Below are positions 33,878 to 42,892 of a DNA stretch of 64,000 bases, piece by piece. Both the position numbers and the translations under genes were made by a program. Source of the stretch: Candidatus Caccopulliclostridium gallistercoris (GTDB lineage: Bacteria; Bacillota; Clostridia; Christensenellales; UBA1242); contig DVOJ01000010.1 in the NCBI GenBank assembly GCA_018713725.1, positions 1 through 64,000 on the forward strand. The letters are read 5' to 3'. The notes beneath the pieces were generated by a model that ran no database searches, was not told where the DNA came from, and saw nothing but the letters and a program-made list of their open reading frames with translations. Within the stretch, counting starts at the first letter, position 1; each line of letters starts with the position of its first letter.

Positions 33878-35152
33878 ATGCAATTAACAGCAGAAGAAAA
33901 GAAAATTTTAGATGGTGCAGAAGGCGAAACTAAGGCTAAAATTTTACGCACGCTTGTAGAATTTGGCGACCTTTTCGGTGCTAAGAGATTAGTTGAAGTT
34001 ACGCACGACGGTCACCTTGTTACGTCCTTTGGAATAGGGCTTTTGAAACCGGTTTTTAGAACTATGGACGAAATTATTGCCGCAGGACTTAAAACAAAAT
34101 ATCCGTTCACAGTAGACCCAAGGCCAATAGACTATGAAAACGTAAAATGCGGACTTTTAGATAAGCTTATTTTTAGCAAAATTATGTATTCAAAGCAAAA
34201 GCTCTATGAAGAACAGTTAAAAAAGATAGGCTTGCGTGACGAAAAATCCTTTACCTGTACAAACTATTTGCCAGAAGTTGGCAACACACCAAAATATGGA
34301 GATATTTTAAGTTGGGCGGAGAGTTCTGCCGTGGTGTTTGCGAACTCCGTGCTAGGCGCTAGATGCAACAGAAACAGCGGCATGATAGATATATTTGGTG
34401 CAATAATTGGCAAAGTGCCGGAGTTTGGGCTTTTAACTGACGAAGGAAGAAAGGCAAGCTTTGTAATTGAAGTTAAAACGTCTAAAATTCCAGAAGCTCA
34501 GGTGCTTGGTAGCGCAATCGGTTTAAAGGTTATGGAAGCCGTTCCTTACATAAAGGGCTTAGATAAATTTTTAGGAACTGAGCTTACAGACGACGTAGTG
34601 GCATATTTGAAGGATATGGGCGCAGCCAGCGCGTCAAACGGCGCCGTTGGGCTTTACCATGTGGAAAACTTAACTCCGGAAGCTAAAAAGCTTAAAGAAA
34701 AACTTATCCTTGATAACGCTGAAACTTATGTAATTGACGACGCCGAACTTGAAAGGGTTTATAGAAGCTATCCTGTTATGTGGAAGAATAAGCAGGCAAA
34801 ACCTAGCCTTTGCTTTATAGGTTGCCCGCACCTTACGTATTCTCAGCTTATTTCTTGGACGAAAAATTTGGAAAACGCATTAAAAGAGGCTGGACGAAAG
34901 AAAGTTAAGGTTAGAACAATCTTCACAACGTCTCCAAACGTGGAAGAAAAGTTCAAGCAGACGGAAGAGTATAAAAAGCTTATGAAAATGGGGGTAAAGA
35001 TTTCTAACATCTGTCCGCTCATGTATACGAACAATCCAATAGCTGGCGGTAAGCCAATTATAACGAACTCCAACAAACTTCGAACTTATTCAAAATCTAG
35101 ATATTATAAAGATGAAGAAATTGTGAAAATTATAGCAGGAGGAAAAGCGTAA
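33878..35152 (+). CDS. Aconitase X large (catalytic) subunit
   Basis: 424 residues of the AcnX catalytic family (former DUF521). Landmarks: DLFGAKRLVEVTHDGHLVT, CTNYLPEVGNTPKYGDILSW, AESSAVVFANSVLGARCNRN, IGCPHLTYSQL and the C-terminal segment ICPLMYTN with NSNKLRTYS. Characterised members are Fe-S or Fe dehydratases: phosphomevalonate dehydratase in the archaeal modified mevalonate pathway and cis-3-hydroxy-L-proline dehydratase in bacteria. Which applies here cannot be decided. Ribosome binding site AAGGGGGAAT. Its stop codon overlaps the small-subunit start (TAATG). Confidence 0.88.
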   Translation: MQLTAEEKKILDGAEGETKAKILRTLVEFGDLFGAKRLVEVTHDGHLVTSFGIGLLKPVFRTMDEIIAAGLKTKYPFTVDPRPIDYENVKCGLLDKLIFSKIMYSKQKLYEEQLKKIGLRDEKSFTCTNYLPEVGNTPKYGDILSWAESSAVVFANSVLGARCNRNSGMIDIFGAIIGKVPEFGLLTDEGRKASFVIEVKTSKIPEAQVLGSAIGLKVMEAVPYIKGLDKFLGTELTDDVVAYLKDMGAASASNGAVGLYHVENLTPEAKKLKEKLILDNAETYVIDDAELERVYRSYPVMWKNKQAKPSLCFIGCPHLTYSQLISWTKNLENALKEAGRKKVKVRTIFTTSPNVEEKFKQTEEYKKLMKMGVKISNICPLMYTNNPIAGGKPIITNSNKLRTYSKSRYYKDEEIVKIIAGGKA

Positions 35153-35607
35153 TGAAAGAATTTAAAGGTAGAGTTATAAACGAAGGCGAAGGAGAATTTG
35201 AATGCGTGGTGTCAAGGCAGGGCGTAAACACCCTTGCAACCTTTCAAAAGAGCGCGTTAAAAAATGCTAAAAGGGTTATCGGCTCCGACCAAAACAATCC
35301 AGACGTTTACGGCAAAAACTTAACTGGCGTAGCGCTAATTCTTCCGCAGACCATAGGTTCAACAACGGGCGGGCTTGTAATTCAAACAATCTGCCAAATG
35401 GGTATCGCGCCTGCTGCCATGCTTTTCTCTGAGGAAATAGACTCGCTTGCTGCAAGCGGAGTGCTTCTTGCAAAAATTTGGGAAAATTCTAAAATTATTG
35501 CAATAGATAAAATTGGTAAGGAAATTTTAGAGAGTGCAAACACTGGCGACAGGGTAAAAATATCAAAAGACGGAACAATAACGTTGCTATCAAAAGACGA
35601 GCTTTGA
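35152..35607 (+). CDS. Aconitase X small (swivel) subunit
   Basis: 151 residues of the former DUF126 family, the swivel domain of two-subunit aconitase X. Landmarks: GRVINEGEGEFECVVS, the conserved turn ALILPQTIGSTTGGLVIQT, IAPAAMLFSEEIDSLAASG and a C-terminal AIDKIGKEILESANTGDRVK. The catalytic Ser/Thr loop GSTTGG matches the expected P-x-x-x-G-S-T-x-G pattern. Its start overlaps the large-subunit stop, so the two are translationally coupled and should form one enzyme. Confidence 0.88.
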   Translation: MKEFKGRVINEGEGEFECVVSRQGVNTLATFQKSALKNAKRVIGSDQNNPDVYGKNLTGVALILPQTIGSTTGGLVIQTICQMGIAPAAMLFSEEIDSLAASGVLLAKIWENSKIIAIDKIGKEILESANTGDRVKISKDGTITLLSKDEL

Positions 35608-35678
35608 AAAGAATAGCTAATTTGCTTGATAATAAATTTTAAATAGTGTAATATAATTTATATTAAAAGGAGAAAAAC

Positions 35679-36269
35679 ATGTTAGGATTTATTTCTACTG
35701 GTGCAATTGTGGGAATAGTAATCGCGGCTGTGGTAGTTCTACTTGTAGTAATTATCGTTGCTTGGATTATTTCTACTTACAATGCATTTATTAGGCTACG
35801 TAACAACGTAGAAGAAGGCTTTTCTACAATGGACGTATACATGAAAAAGAGATACGACCTTATCCCAAACCTTGTAGAAACAGTAAAAGGCTATGCTAAA
35901 CACGAAGAAGAAACTTTAAGTAAAGTTATTCAGGCTAGAAACATGGCCATGAACTCAGCAACAGCTGAAGAACAAATGAAGAATGATAACATTCTTACGG
36001 GCACGCTTAAAAGCTTGTTCGCAGTATCTGAGGCTTATCCAGAGCTTCAAGCAAACCAAAATTTCTTAGACCTTCAAAATCAACTTAAAACACTAGAAAC
36101 TGAAATAGCTAATTCTAGAAAATACTACAATGGCGTTGTTAAGGTTTACGAGAATAAGCGCGAAGTGTTCCCATCTAACCTTATTGCTAAATGGTTCAAA
36201 TTTGAAGAAAAGCCTTTCTATGAAGTTGATAACGAAGAAGAAAGGAAAAACGTTAAGGTTCAATTTTAA
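35679..36269 (+). CDS. LemA family protein
   Basis: 196 residues. A single N-terminal membrane helix (about 5-32) leads into the LemA four-helix domain, which begins TYNAFIRLRNNVEEGFSTMD, continues VYMKKRYDLIPNLVETVKGY and ends NSRKYYNGVVKVYENKREVF. LemA proteins are membrane-anchored and of unclear role. They usually accompany a Gly-rich DUF2207/TPM-type membrane protein, as here. Ribosome binding site AAAAGGAGAAAAAC. Its stop codon overlaps the next start (TAATG). Confidence 0.92.
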   Translation: MLGFISTGAIVGIVIAAVVVLLVVIIVAWIISTYNAFIRLRNNVEEGFSTMDVYMKKRYDLIPNLVETVKGYAKHEEETLSKVIQARNMAMNSATAEEQMKNDNILTGTLKSLFAVSEAYPELQANQNFLDLQNQLKTLETEIANSRKYYNGVVKVYENKREVFPSNLIAKWFKFEEKPFYEVDNEEERKNVKVQF

Positions 36270-38206
36270 TGCGAAAAAGTGTAACTGGAACAATAATACT
36301 TTTATACCTTGTTGCGATTATCGTAACAGGGTTTTTCGCTTGTATTAACAGTCCACCAATTGGTAGCTCGGGAGGAAATGAGATTGCTCCGGCGGATAAC
36401 TACTTTATTACCAACTATGAAATTGTTGCCGATGTGGGCGAAGATAATGTTATTGGAATAAAAGAAGTTATAACGGCGGAATTTTTGCCAAACTATGCTA
36501 CTCACGGCATTTATAGAACGCTTCCACTTTCCGCGCAGGTTGGAGAAGCGGACGAAAATGGAAACGTTACATATAAAAATTTTAGGTATACGTATTCAGA
36601 TATAAAGGTAAACGAGCAGTTTGAAGTGTTCACGTCTAATGGGCTTTTGTACATTCAAATTGGCGACCCTTACGAGTACGTATCAGGGCAGATTGTTAGC
36701 TACGAAATTAGTTATAATATAGACCTTGGCTACGATAAGGATTCAGGTAAAGATAGCTTTTATTATAACCTAGTTGGAAGTTTTTGGGACACGGAAATTC
36801 TTAGAACGGAAATTACTGTAATTCTTCCAAAAGAGGCAGAAACTACGCCATACATTTATTACGGCGGCTATGGTTCAACAAATACGGCACAAGGGTTTAC
36901 CTTCGACGGCACAACGCTACACTACGTTCATGATAGCATTTTAGAAGCAGGGGAATCCTTAACCGTTAGAATGAATTTGGAAGACGGCTACTTTAACCCA
37001 AATATTAGTTACACTTGGGATATAATTAACCTAGTGCTAATTGCACTTATTGCAGTAATAAGCCTTATAATTTTCATGAAAAAATCTAATAGGTCCGAGC
37101 TTACGCCAGTGGTACAGTTTGAACTTCCAGACGGCACTACGTCTGCGGACGTTGGATATTTAATAGATAGATATGTGCATGAAAAGGATATAGCCTCGCT
37201 TGTTATTTTATGGGCGCAAAAGGGTTATTTAAAAATTAAGGAAGAAAACAAAAACACCACACTAATAAAGTTAAAAGATGCCGATAAAAACTTAAAACTT
37301 TACGAGCGCGTGCTCTTTGAAAAGATTTTTGAAAAGGGAGCGGAAATTCCGCTTAAAAGTTTGGGGGCAAACCTTTCTAGCACTATTCAAACTGTAATGC
37401 AGGAAATTGAAATAGAAAACAAAAACGCGTTCAGTAAAAGTGCAATTACTTTAAGAGAGTTCATTGCCATTGTTACAAGCTTCATATTCACAAGCGTATT
37501 GTTTAAAATTGCTTACACTATGAATTATACCATTTTTATGTTGTTAAGTTTTGTTGGCGGCGCTGTAAGCTACTTGTTCTTAAAGTCACTAATGGCAAAT
37601 CTAGACGAAGTTGTAAACAAAAAGAAGGTGTGGCTATCCGTTTTGGCGGCGGCAGGGGTAATTGTCTTAATAGTTTGTTACTTTATATTCTGTTACGACT
37701 TTTTCCTAGACCCGTTTGGGAATTTGATAATTATCATAGCGCTGCTTGCTTTAAATTCAATAATTTTAAGAAAGTTTAACGTTAGAACGGAGCTTGGCAT
37801 GAAAAAGCTAGGCGACATAATAGGTTTAAAGACCTTTATAGAAGTAACGGAAAAGGAGCGTCTTGAAATGCTCTGTAAAGAGAACCCCGAGCTTTTCTAC
37901 AACGTGCTTCCATACGCTTACGTTTTCGGCATTTACGACGAATGGTGTAAGAAATTTGAAGGTATTGTTGTAAAAATGCCAGACTGGTACGAATCGGACG
38001 CAAACTTAATAGACTTTATAGTAATAAGCACGTTACTTCGTGGAACCATGATAAACTTCTCGTCTGCGTTGCACTTAGCAAGTGTAGTCAAAACTGCAAG
38101 CCTAATTAAAACCATAGGTTCTGTTGCGGGAACCATAGGTGGCATAGGCGGCGGTGGCGGATTTAGTGGCGGTGGTCACGGCGGTGGCGGCGGCGGAAGC
38201 TGGTAG
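36269..38206 (+). CDS. DUF2207 membrane protein with Gly-rich tail
   Basis: 645 residues. An N-terminal helix or signal (GTIILLYLVAIIVTGFFACI) is followed by an extracytoplasmic beta domain of about 220 residues typical of DUF2207 (ITNYEIVADVGEDNVIGIKE, HGIYRTLPL), a helix at about 252-270, a cytoplasmic part, three helices (about 390-500) and a C-terminus ending GGGGGFSGGGHGGGGGGSW. The Gly-rich tail is usual in this family. The start ATG overlaps the lemA stop, a conserved partnership. Function unknown. Confidence 0.88.
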   Translation: MRKSVTGTIILLYLVAIIVTGFFACINSPPIGSSGGNEIAPADNYFITNYEIVADVGEDNVIGIKEVITAEFLPNYATHGIYRTLPLSAQVGEADENGNVTYKNFRYTYSDIKVNEQFEVFTSNGLLYIQIGDPYEYVSGQIVSYEISYNIDLGYDKDSGKDSFYYNLVGSFWDTEILRTEITVILPKEAETTPYIYYGGYGSTNTAQGFTFDGTTLHYVHDSILEAGESLTVRMNLEDGYFNPNISYTWDIINLVLIALIAVISLIIFMKKSNRSELTPVVQFELPDGTTSADVGYLIDRYVHEKDIASLVILWAQKGYLKIKEENKNTTLIKLKDADKNLKLYERVLFEKIFEKGAEIPLKSLGANLSSTIQTVMQEIEIENKNAFSKSAITLREFIAIVTSFIFTSVLFKIAYTMNYTIFMLLSFVGGAVSYLFLKSLMANLDEVVNKKKVWLSVLAAAGVIVLIVCYFIFCYDFFLDPFGNLIIIIALLALNSIILRKFNVRTELGMKKLGDIIGLKTFIEVTEKERLEMLCKENPELFYNVLPYAYVFGIYDEWCKKFEGIVVKMPDWYESDANLIDFIVISTLLRGTMINFSSALHLASVVKTASLIKTIGSVAGTIGGIGGGGGFSGGGHGGGGGGSW

Positions 38207-38660
38207 AAAAATTTCTGCACTTATGGCGGTTTTGCTAGTCGCAAACGCTCGCCGTGAACGCTTGAAATTTTTCTCTACCGACCAAACGTAAGTTCCAGCT
38301 GGGCTTGGGAACTTGGTCGGTACTCTCGTGCGAAGAATATTCTTCGAAGAGTCTAACGAAGGCTATGCTCCGCTGCGAGCGAAAAGGGATTTCCCTTTTC
38401 GCGTCATCCTGAGCGGAAGAAATCGTGTTAATCGTCGAGTTTGCTAGTTGTATTACAAATATATAAAGATAAGCTAATATGCAGTCGAATGGATCTCCTC
38501 CCGTGACCCGCCACAAATAAAAAAGATTCTGATTAGCTATGGCGGTAAAGAGTTTATTCCGGTTGCACCCGTCCAGCATTTCAAATTTCATTTTAGTATT
38601 TGATTTAATTCTAATAACTAACTATAAAAATACAACTCCCTTATTAAAGGGAGTTATTTT
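38207..38660. repeat. 454 bp gap filled with stacked hairpins
   Basis: No gene. Structures are: 38277-38321, ACCGACCA(AACGT)AAGTTCC / GGGAACTTGGTCGGT; 38331-38346, the perfect palindrome CGAAGAATATTCTTCG; and 38379-38402, GCGAAAAGGGA-TT-TCCCTTTTCGC. GCGTCATCCTGAGCGGAAGA at 38401 is of a type often seen in intergenic repeats of gut bacteria. 38569-38588 (CGTCCAGCATTTCAAATTTC) resembles 15922-15940. 38350-38390 resembles 63130-63185. These look like several small repeat families inserted near one another. Confidence 0.6.
38634..38655. terminator. Terminator of glmS
   Basis: AACTCCCTT-ATTA-AAGGGAGTT, a perfect 9 bp stem, followed on the minus strand by TGTATTTTTATAG. On the plus strand a T-run follows as well. 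Confidence 0.75.
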
Positions 38661-40367
38661 TTATTCCACGGTTACGGATTTGGATAGGTTACGGGGTTTG
38701 TCGGGATTGTAGCCTTTTAAAATGCTTACTTCGCAGGCGAGCGCTTGGAAAGGGAGAATACTTATTATTGGCATTAGATCACGGGAAAGTGAAGGGAATT
38801 TTATGTCCGCGCCTTCTTCCGGGCTTGCTATAAGACATGTGCCGCCACGTGCTTCAATCTCCTTTTTGGTTAGGTCGTTTTTAACTTTTAGGCTTTTTTG
38901 CGTGGAGATAAGGATAACTAGCGTTTTTTCGTCTACAAGGGCAAGCGTGCCGTGTTTTAGCTCTCCGCTAGGGCAGGCTATGCAGTTTATGTAGGAAATT
39001 TCTTTTAATTTTAGCGCGCTTTCCTTCGCCGTTATGTAGTCGCCTTGGCGGCCTATGAACATAATCTTTTCATAGCTTAAAGCTTTTAGGGCAAGAGCTT
39101 TTATGTTAAGCGTTTTTAAATATTTTTTAGCGTCACTAACGAGCGTTTTAGTTTTTGGCTTTTCTTCCTTTAATAAGCACTTTAATAAATAGAAAATTAA
39201 TAGTTGGCAGGAATAGGCTTTTGTGGATGCAACGGCGCGCTCCCAGCCCGCTTTCATAAGAATTGTCTTTTTGCAGGCAAAGGTTATGGAAGAATTTGGC
39301 ACGTTAGTTATGGCTAGCGTTTTACATTTGCATTTTTTTACGCAGGAAATTGTGTCCGCAGTTTCTCCGCTTTGTGATACAAAAATGCATAGCGTATTCT
39401 TTGTAATTAAGGGCTTTGAATATTTAAATTCGCTTGCTATTTCTGCAAAAATTGGAACATTTAAAAAATCTAAATATTTTTTTCCAAATAGGCAGGAATG
39501 ATATGCCGTTCCGCATGCCACTAAATATATTTTATCTATATTTTTAAAATAATTTTTTATATCTTTAAAATTTTCAAAAAATTGCGCTGTTTCCCTTATA
39601 GCATCAGGCGTTTGCAAAATTTCGTCTTGCATTAAATATTTATTTTTATTTTGAAAATTAAATGTATTTAAAAATTTATTTGTTTGTTTATTTATTTTTT
39701 TATTTTTATTAAAAAATTCTATTTTTTTATCGCTAATTTTTGCAAATTCATTATTTTTTAAAATATAAAAATTTTTGCAATATTTTCTAAAAGCATTTGC
39801 GTCGCTAGAAATTAAAATTTTATCTTGGCTTTCGCCCACCATTAATGGGCTTTCTTTTTTTGCTAAATAAATTATATTAGGCTCGTTTGAAAATATAACG
39901 GCTAGGGCGTAGCTGCCTTTTAAAAGTTCGCACGTTTTCTTTAATTTTTCTAAGTTGTCTTTACCATTAATTTTTGCAAGCAACGCGGCAATTACTTCGG
40001 TGTCCGCTTCCGATATCACTTTTAAATTATATTCCTTTTTTAGCTCTAAGTAGTTTTCTATAATTCCGTTATGAACAAGGGTGACTTTTTTATCTATATC
40101 TGTGTGTGGGTGCGCGTTTAGTTCTGTTGGCAAGCCGTGAGTTGCCCATCTGGTGTGAGCTATGCCAAGCGTGCCAGCCAGCTTATTTTTCAAAAGCTCG
40201 CTTTTAAGCTCGCTTACTTTGCCCGCGCGCTTAACAACGTTAATTTTGCCGTTATCCACAATTGCCACACCGGCAGAGTCGTACCCACGATATTCTAAGT
40301 TTTTTAAACCTTCTATTAAAAAGCTATCTGCGTCTAACTTTCCTATGTAACCAAAAATTCCACACAT
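38661..40367 (-). CDS. glmS: Glutamine-fructose-6-phosphate aminotransferase (isomerizing)
   Basis: 568 residues. It makes GlcN-6-P from Fru-6-P and glutamine, the first step toward UDP-GlcNAc. The N-terminal Cys2 nucleophile (MCGIFGYIG) is followed by the glutaminase domain (YRGYDSAGVA, HTRWATHG, HPH). Two SIS domains carry VACGTAYHS and SQSGETADT. The C-terminus DKPRNLSKSVTVE matches the family ending. It is about 30 residues shorter than usual. The central part (39540-39760) is very AT-rich, coding a Lys/Asn/Phe-rich linker. Ribosome binding site GTAGGAGTTT. The leader is too short for a glmS ribozyme. Confidence 0.95.
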   Translation of the reverse strand: MCGIFGYIGKLDADSFLIEGLKNLEYRGYDSAGVAIVDNGKINVVKRAGKVSELKSELLKNKLAGTLGIAHTRWATHGLPTELNAHPHTDIDKKVTLVHNGIIENYLELKKEYNLKVISEADTEVIAALLAKINGKDNLEKLKKTCELLKGSYALAVIFSNEPNIIYLAKKESPLMVGESQDKILISSDANAFRKYCKNFYILKNNEFAKISDKKIEFFNKNKKINKQTNKFLNTFNFQNKNKYLMQDEILQTPDAIRETAQFFENFKDIKNYFKNIDKIYLVACGTAYHSCLFGKKYLDFLNVPIFAEIASEFKYSKPLITKNTLCIFVSQSGETADTISCVKKCKCKTLAITNVPNSSITFACKKTILMKAGWERAVASTKAYSCQLLIFYLLKCLLKEEKPKTKTLVSDAKKYLKTLNIKALALKALSYEKIMFIGRQGDYITAKESALKLKEISYINCIACPSGELKHGTLALVDEKTLVILISTQKSLKVKNDLTKKEIEARGGTCLIASPEEGADIKFPSLSRDLMPIISILPFQALACEVSILKGYNPDKPRNLSKSVTVE

Positions 40368-40384
40368 ATAAAACTCCTACAACG

Positions 40385-40414
40385 TTTATATGATATTTTT
40401 TAGTTATTTGTCAA
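40385..40414 (-). promoter_or_regulatory. Promoter of glmS
   Basis: On the minus strand: -35 TTGACA (40414-40409), 18 bp spacer, -10 TATAAA (40390-40385). The transcription start is expected near 40378, about 10 nt before the ATG. It is back to back with the promoter of the 40454 gene. Confidence 0.65.
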
Positions 40415-40418
40415 AGCC

Positions 40419-40447
40419 TTGACTTAAAAAAAGAATTGTTATAAGAT
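40419..40447 (+). promoter_or_regulatory. Promoter placed for a leaderless start (40454 gene)
   Basis: -35 TTGACT (40419-40424), 17 bp spacer, -10 TAAGAT (40442-40447), then ATATTT and the ATG. No ribosome binding site. Confidence 0.65.
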
Positions 40448-40453
40448 ATATTT

Positions 40454-41092
40454 ATGAAAAAATTGTTGGCGTTAATTTGTGCGGTTTTAATTCTTGGCAC
40501 GTTTAGTGCTAGCCCGGCGCATGCGGAAGACACTCTTCCTGAAAGCGTTCGGGTTATCACGGTTAGTACAAGAATTTATAACTCTGCAAGTTTAGATGAT
40601 ATAAAAATGGACGGTGAGCAAGAAGTAAGAGCTGTTCATGGCGACGTTTTTAGCGTTTTAAGTTTAACCGTTGCAGAAAATAGCTTTTATGAAATTTCTT
40701 ATAATGGAGCTTCTGCCTATATTTTAAAAGCACACGTGCTAGACACAAGCGTAAAATCAAGTAACGTAAAGCTAGATACAAACGCAAGTTTAAGGCTGGA
40801 AACTATGGTGTACGAATATAACGGAACAAGTTTTTCTGAAACGGGCATAACGCTTGAAAGCGGAACTAGAATAAAGCTTCTAGACGGCTTAAACCAAGAC
40901 GCCGATTATACAAGAATTTCTTTCGAGCTAAACGAAGAGACGCTTACTTACTACGTTCCAACGTCAAACATTACAGCAGACGGAATGAGCGCGGCGGGAA
41001 TTACTGCAATAACGCTAATTATTGCCTGCACAAGTTTATTACTAATTCTTTTTGGCTTTAAGGGCAGAAAAAAGAAGAAAAAAGAAAAATAG
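40454..41092 (+). CDS. Exported protein with C-terminal membrane anchor, 212 aa
   Basis: A signal peptide with AHAED cleavage region (KKLLALICAVLILGTFSASP) is followed by an outside domain (about 26-175) that seems to hold two SH3-like halves, each with a strand pattern such as VRVITVSTRIYNSAS and LRLETMVYEY. A membrane helix (about 182-204) and a Lys-rich tail GRKKKKKEK end the protein, giving an N-out, C-in topology. Family not recognised. The SH3-like reading is inference. It lies upstream of a small membrane protein and dnaB on the same strand. Starts leaderless. Confidence 0.6.
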   Translation: MKKLLALICAVLILGTFSASPAHAEDTLPESVRVITVSTRIYNSASLDDIKMDGEQEVRAVHGDVFSVLSLTVAENSFYEISYNGASAYILKAHVLDTSVKSSNVKLDTNASLRLETMVYEYNGTSFSETGITLESGTRIKLLDGLNQDADYTRISFELNEETLTYYVPTSNITADGMSAAGITAITLIIACTSLLLILFGFKGRKKKKKEK

Positions 41093-41094
41093 CT

Positions 41095-41123
41095 TTGAAA
41101 AATAAATAAAGGTGTGATAATAT
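41095..41123 (+). promoter_or_regulatory. Promoter placed for a leaderless start (41130 gene)
   Basis: -35 TTGAAA (41095-41100), 17 bp spacer, -10 TAATAT (41118-41123), then TTAGAT and the ATG. The -35 overlaps the region just past the preceding stop codon. No ribosome binding site. Confidence 0.6.
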
Positions 41124-41129
41124 TTAGAT

Positions 41130-41381
41130 ATGCAAAAAGACGTAAAAAAACAATATAAAAAGGACGTTAAACGAATATTTATTTGGCTACTAATTTTGCT
41201 TCCATTTTTAGCCGTGATTACATTTTGTTTTAGCTACTTTTTAAATATGAGCAACGGGCTTAACATATTTTTACTTGTAATAATTGGCGGCTTTGGAGTG
41301 CTACTTTTAGAATTTATATATAGAAAAGTGCAAGAAAAGAAGGAAAAACAACCTAAAAAGCGTGACCCTTACGCAGATTAA
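41130..41381 (+). CDS. Small membrane protein with two helices, 83 aa
   Basis: A basic N-terminus (QKDVKKQYKKDVKR) is followed by two hydrophobic helices (about 16-38 and 45-62) and a Lys/Arg/Pro-rich tail EKKEKQPKKRDPYAD. Both charged ends should lie in the cytoplasm. No family recognised. It is 11 nt upstream of dnaB, and the dnaB ribosome binding site lies in that gap, so it may be the first gene of the dnaB transcript. Starts leaderless. Confidence 0.6.
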   Translation: MQKDVKKQYKKDVKRIFIWLLILLPFLAVITFCFSYFLNMSNGLNIFLLVIIGGFGVLLLEFIYRKVQEKKEKQPKKRDPYAD

Positions 41382-41392
41382 AAGGAAAACTT

Positions 41393-42892
41393 ATGAAAGA
41401 AACTAAGAACATTAAAATTATGCCACATAGTTTGGAAGCCGAGCAAGCAGTGCTTGGCTGTCTGCTTATAGATAACGATTGCTCTATAAACATAATGAAC
41501 AGGCTAAAATCTTCTGATTTTTATACGGATTCACATCAAAACATCTTCGACGTTATGTTCACGCTCTATCAAACGAATGTGCCAATAGACTTCGTTACCG
41601 TTACAGAAGCTTTGGAAAAGAAGAACCTTCTTGAAAGCATTGGCGGCATAGACTACATTACTTCTTTAACGAACGTAATTCCAAGCGCGGCGAACTACGG
41701 GCACTATGTAGACATTGTTAAAAAGGACTCTATTTTAAGAAACCTAATCTACGCAGGGCAGAAGATTATAGAGCGTGCGTACGATGATGACGACGCCAAA
41801 GCCGGAATATCCTTTGCGGAAAAGACAATTTTTGATATAGCACAAAACGAAGAGATGTCTTCCTTAGAGCATATTGGTGGAGCGCTAAAAGGTGTTATAG
41901 ATAAATTTGACATGATAGCAAAAGACCCAACGCTTGTTAACGGTATGCCAACAGGCTTTAAGGCACTAGACGAAATTTTAAACGGCTTGCATAACTCCGA
42001 CCTTATTCTTCTTGCCGCACGTCCGGGCGTGGGAAAAACCAGCCTTGCCATGAACATAGTAAACAACGTGGCAATAAACAGCAAAAAGAAGTGTGCAATT
42101 TTCTCGCTAGAAATGCCAAAAATTCAACTTGCACAGCGTTCGCTTTGCTCTGTTGGGTGTGTAAGTATGTCGAAGGCGTTAAAAGGTAAGCTCGACACAA
42201 ACGAGTGGAAAGCGCTTTGGCAGGCAAATAAAAAGCTAGCCGAAGCTGGCATTTATGTAGACGATTCCAGTATGAACACGCCAAGCGATATTCTATCTAA
42301 GTGTAGGCGTTTAAAGCGCGAGCAGGGCTTAGACCTTATCATGATAGACTATCTTCAACTTATGAATAGCGGAACTCATTCAAATTCTGATAATCGTCAA
42401 CAAGAAATAAGCGAAATTACAAGATATTTGAAGATTGCAGCAAAAGAGCTAGACGTTCCTATTATACTTTTAAGTCAGCTTTCGCGTGCCGTTGAAGCTA
42501 GAAAGGACCACCGTCCAGTGCTATCCGACCTTCGTGAATCCGGCGCAATTGAGCAGGACGCGGATATTGTTATCTTCATTTACAAAGCAGATATGTATAA
42601 CGACGTTGTGAACGAAGACGAGCCCGGCGTCTGCGAAGTAATAATAGCAAAACACAGAAACGGTTCTCCGGGAACGGTAAAACTAAGGTGGTACGGCGAA
42701 TATACTACGTTTATGGACTTAGATAAAAAAGTGCCTAAGCGCGTTCAAGAAGACGACGAGCAAGTTTTGGCAAGTAGCGAACCCGAAGGCGACATGATTT
42801 TCTCCGACCAAGAAGACGCTCCAACAAGCAAGGATATAGACGAAATAAATTCGCTTTTCAACCTTGACGACATGGGCGACGAAGAAGACTAG
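41393..42892 (+). CDS. dnaB: Replicative DNA helicase
   Basis: 499 residues. A hexameric 5'-3' helicase at the replication fork. The N-terminal scaffold domain begins PHSLEAEQAVLGCLLID. A linker follows, then the RecA-like domain with Walker A ARPGVGKTSLA, Walker B LDLIMIDYLQLM and the DnaB motifs LSQLSRAVEARKDHRP and SDLRESGAIEQDADIV. It is about 40 residues longer than typical because of an acidic C-terminal tail. Ribosome binding site AAAAGGAAAAC. The rplI gene usually found before dnaB is not here. Its stop codon overlaps the convergent gene on the other strand by 4 nt. Confidence 0.96.
   Translation: MKETKNIKIMPHSLEAEQAVLGCLLIDNDCSINIMNRLKSSDFYTDSHQNIFDVMFTLYQTNVPIDFVTVTEALEKKNLLESIGGIDYITSLTNVIPSAANYGHYVDIVKKDSILRNLIYAGQKIIERAYDDDDAKAGISFAEKTIFDIAQNEEMSSLEHIGGALKGVIDKFDMIAKDPTLVNGMPTGFKALDEILNGLHNSDLILLAARPGVGKTSLAMNIVNNVAINSKKKCAIFSLEMPKIQLAQRSLCSVGCVSMSKALKGKLDTNEWKALWQANKKLAEAGIYVDDSSMNTPSDILSKCRRLKREQGLDLIMIDYLQLMNSGTHSNSDNRQQEISEITRYLKIAAKELDVPIILLSQLSRAVEARKDHRPVLSDLRESGAIEQDADIVIFIYKADMYNDVVNEDEPGVCEVIIAKHRNGSPGTVKLRWYGEYTTFMDLDKKVPKRVQEDDEQVLASSEPEGDMIFSDQEDAPTSKDIDEINSLFNLDDMGDEED

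Noticed and set aside
38235..38591. A 118-codon frame across the intergenic hairpin region, minus strand
   Set aside because: It runs through three perfect hairpins, has no ribosome binding site, and its composition follows the repeats.
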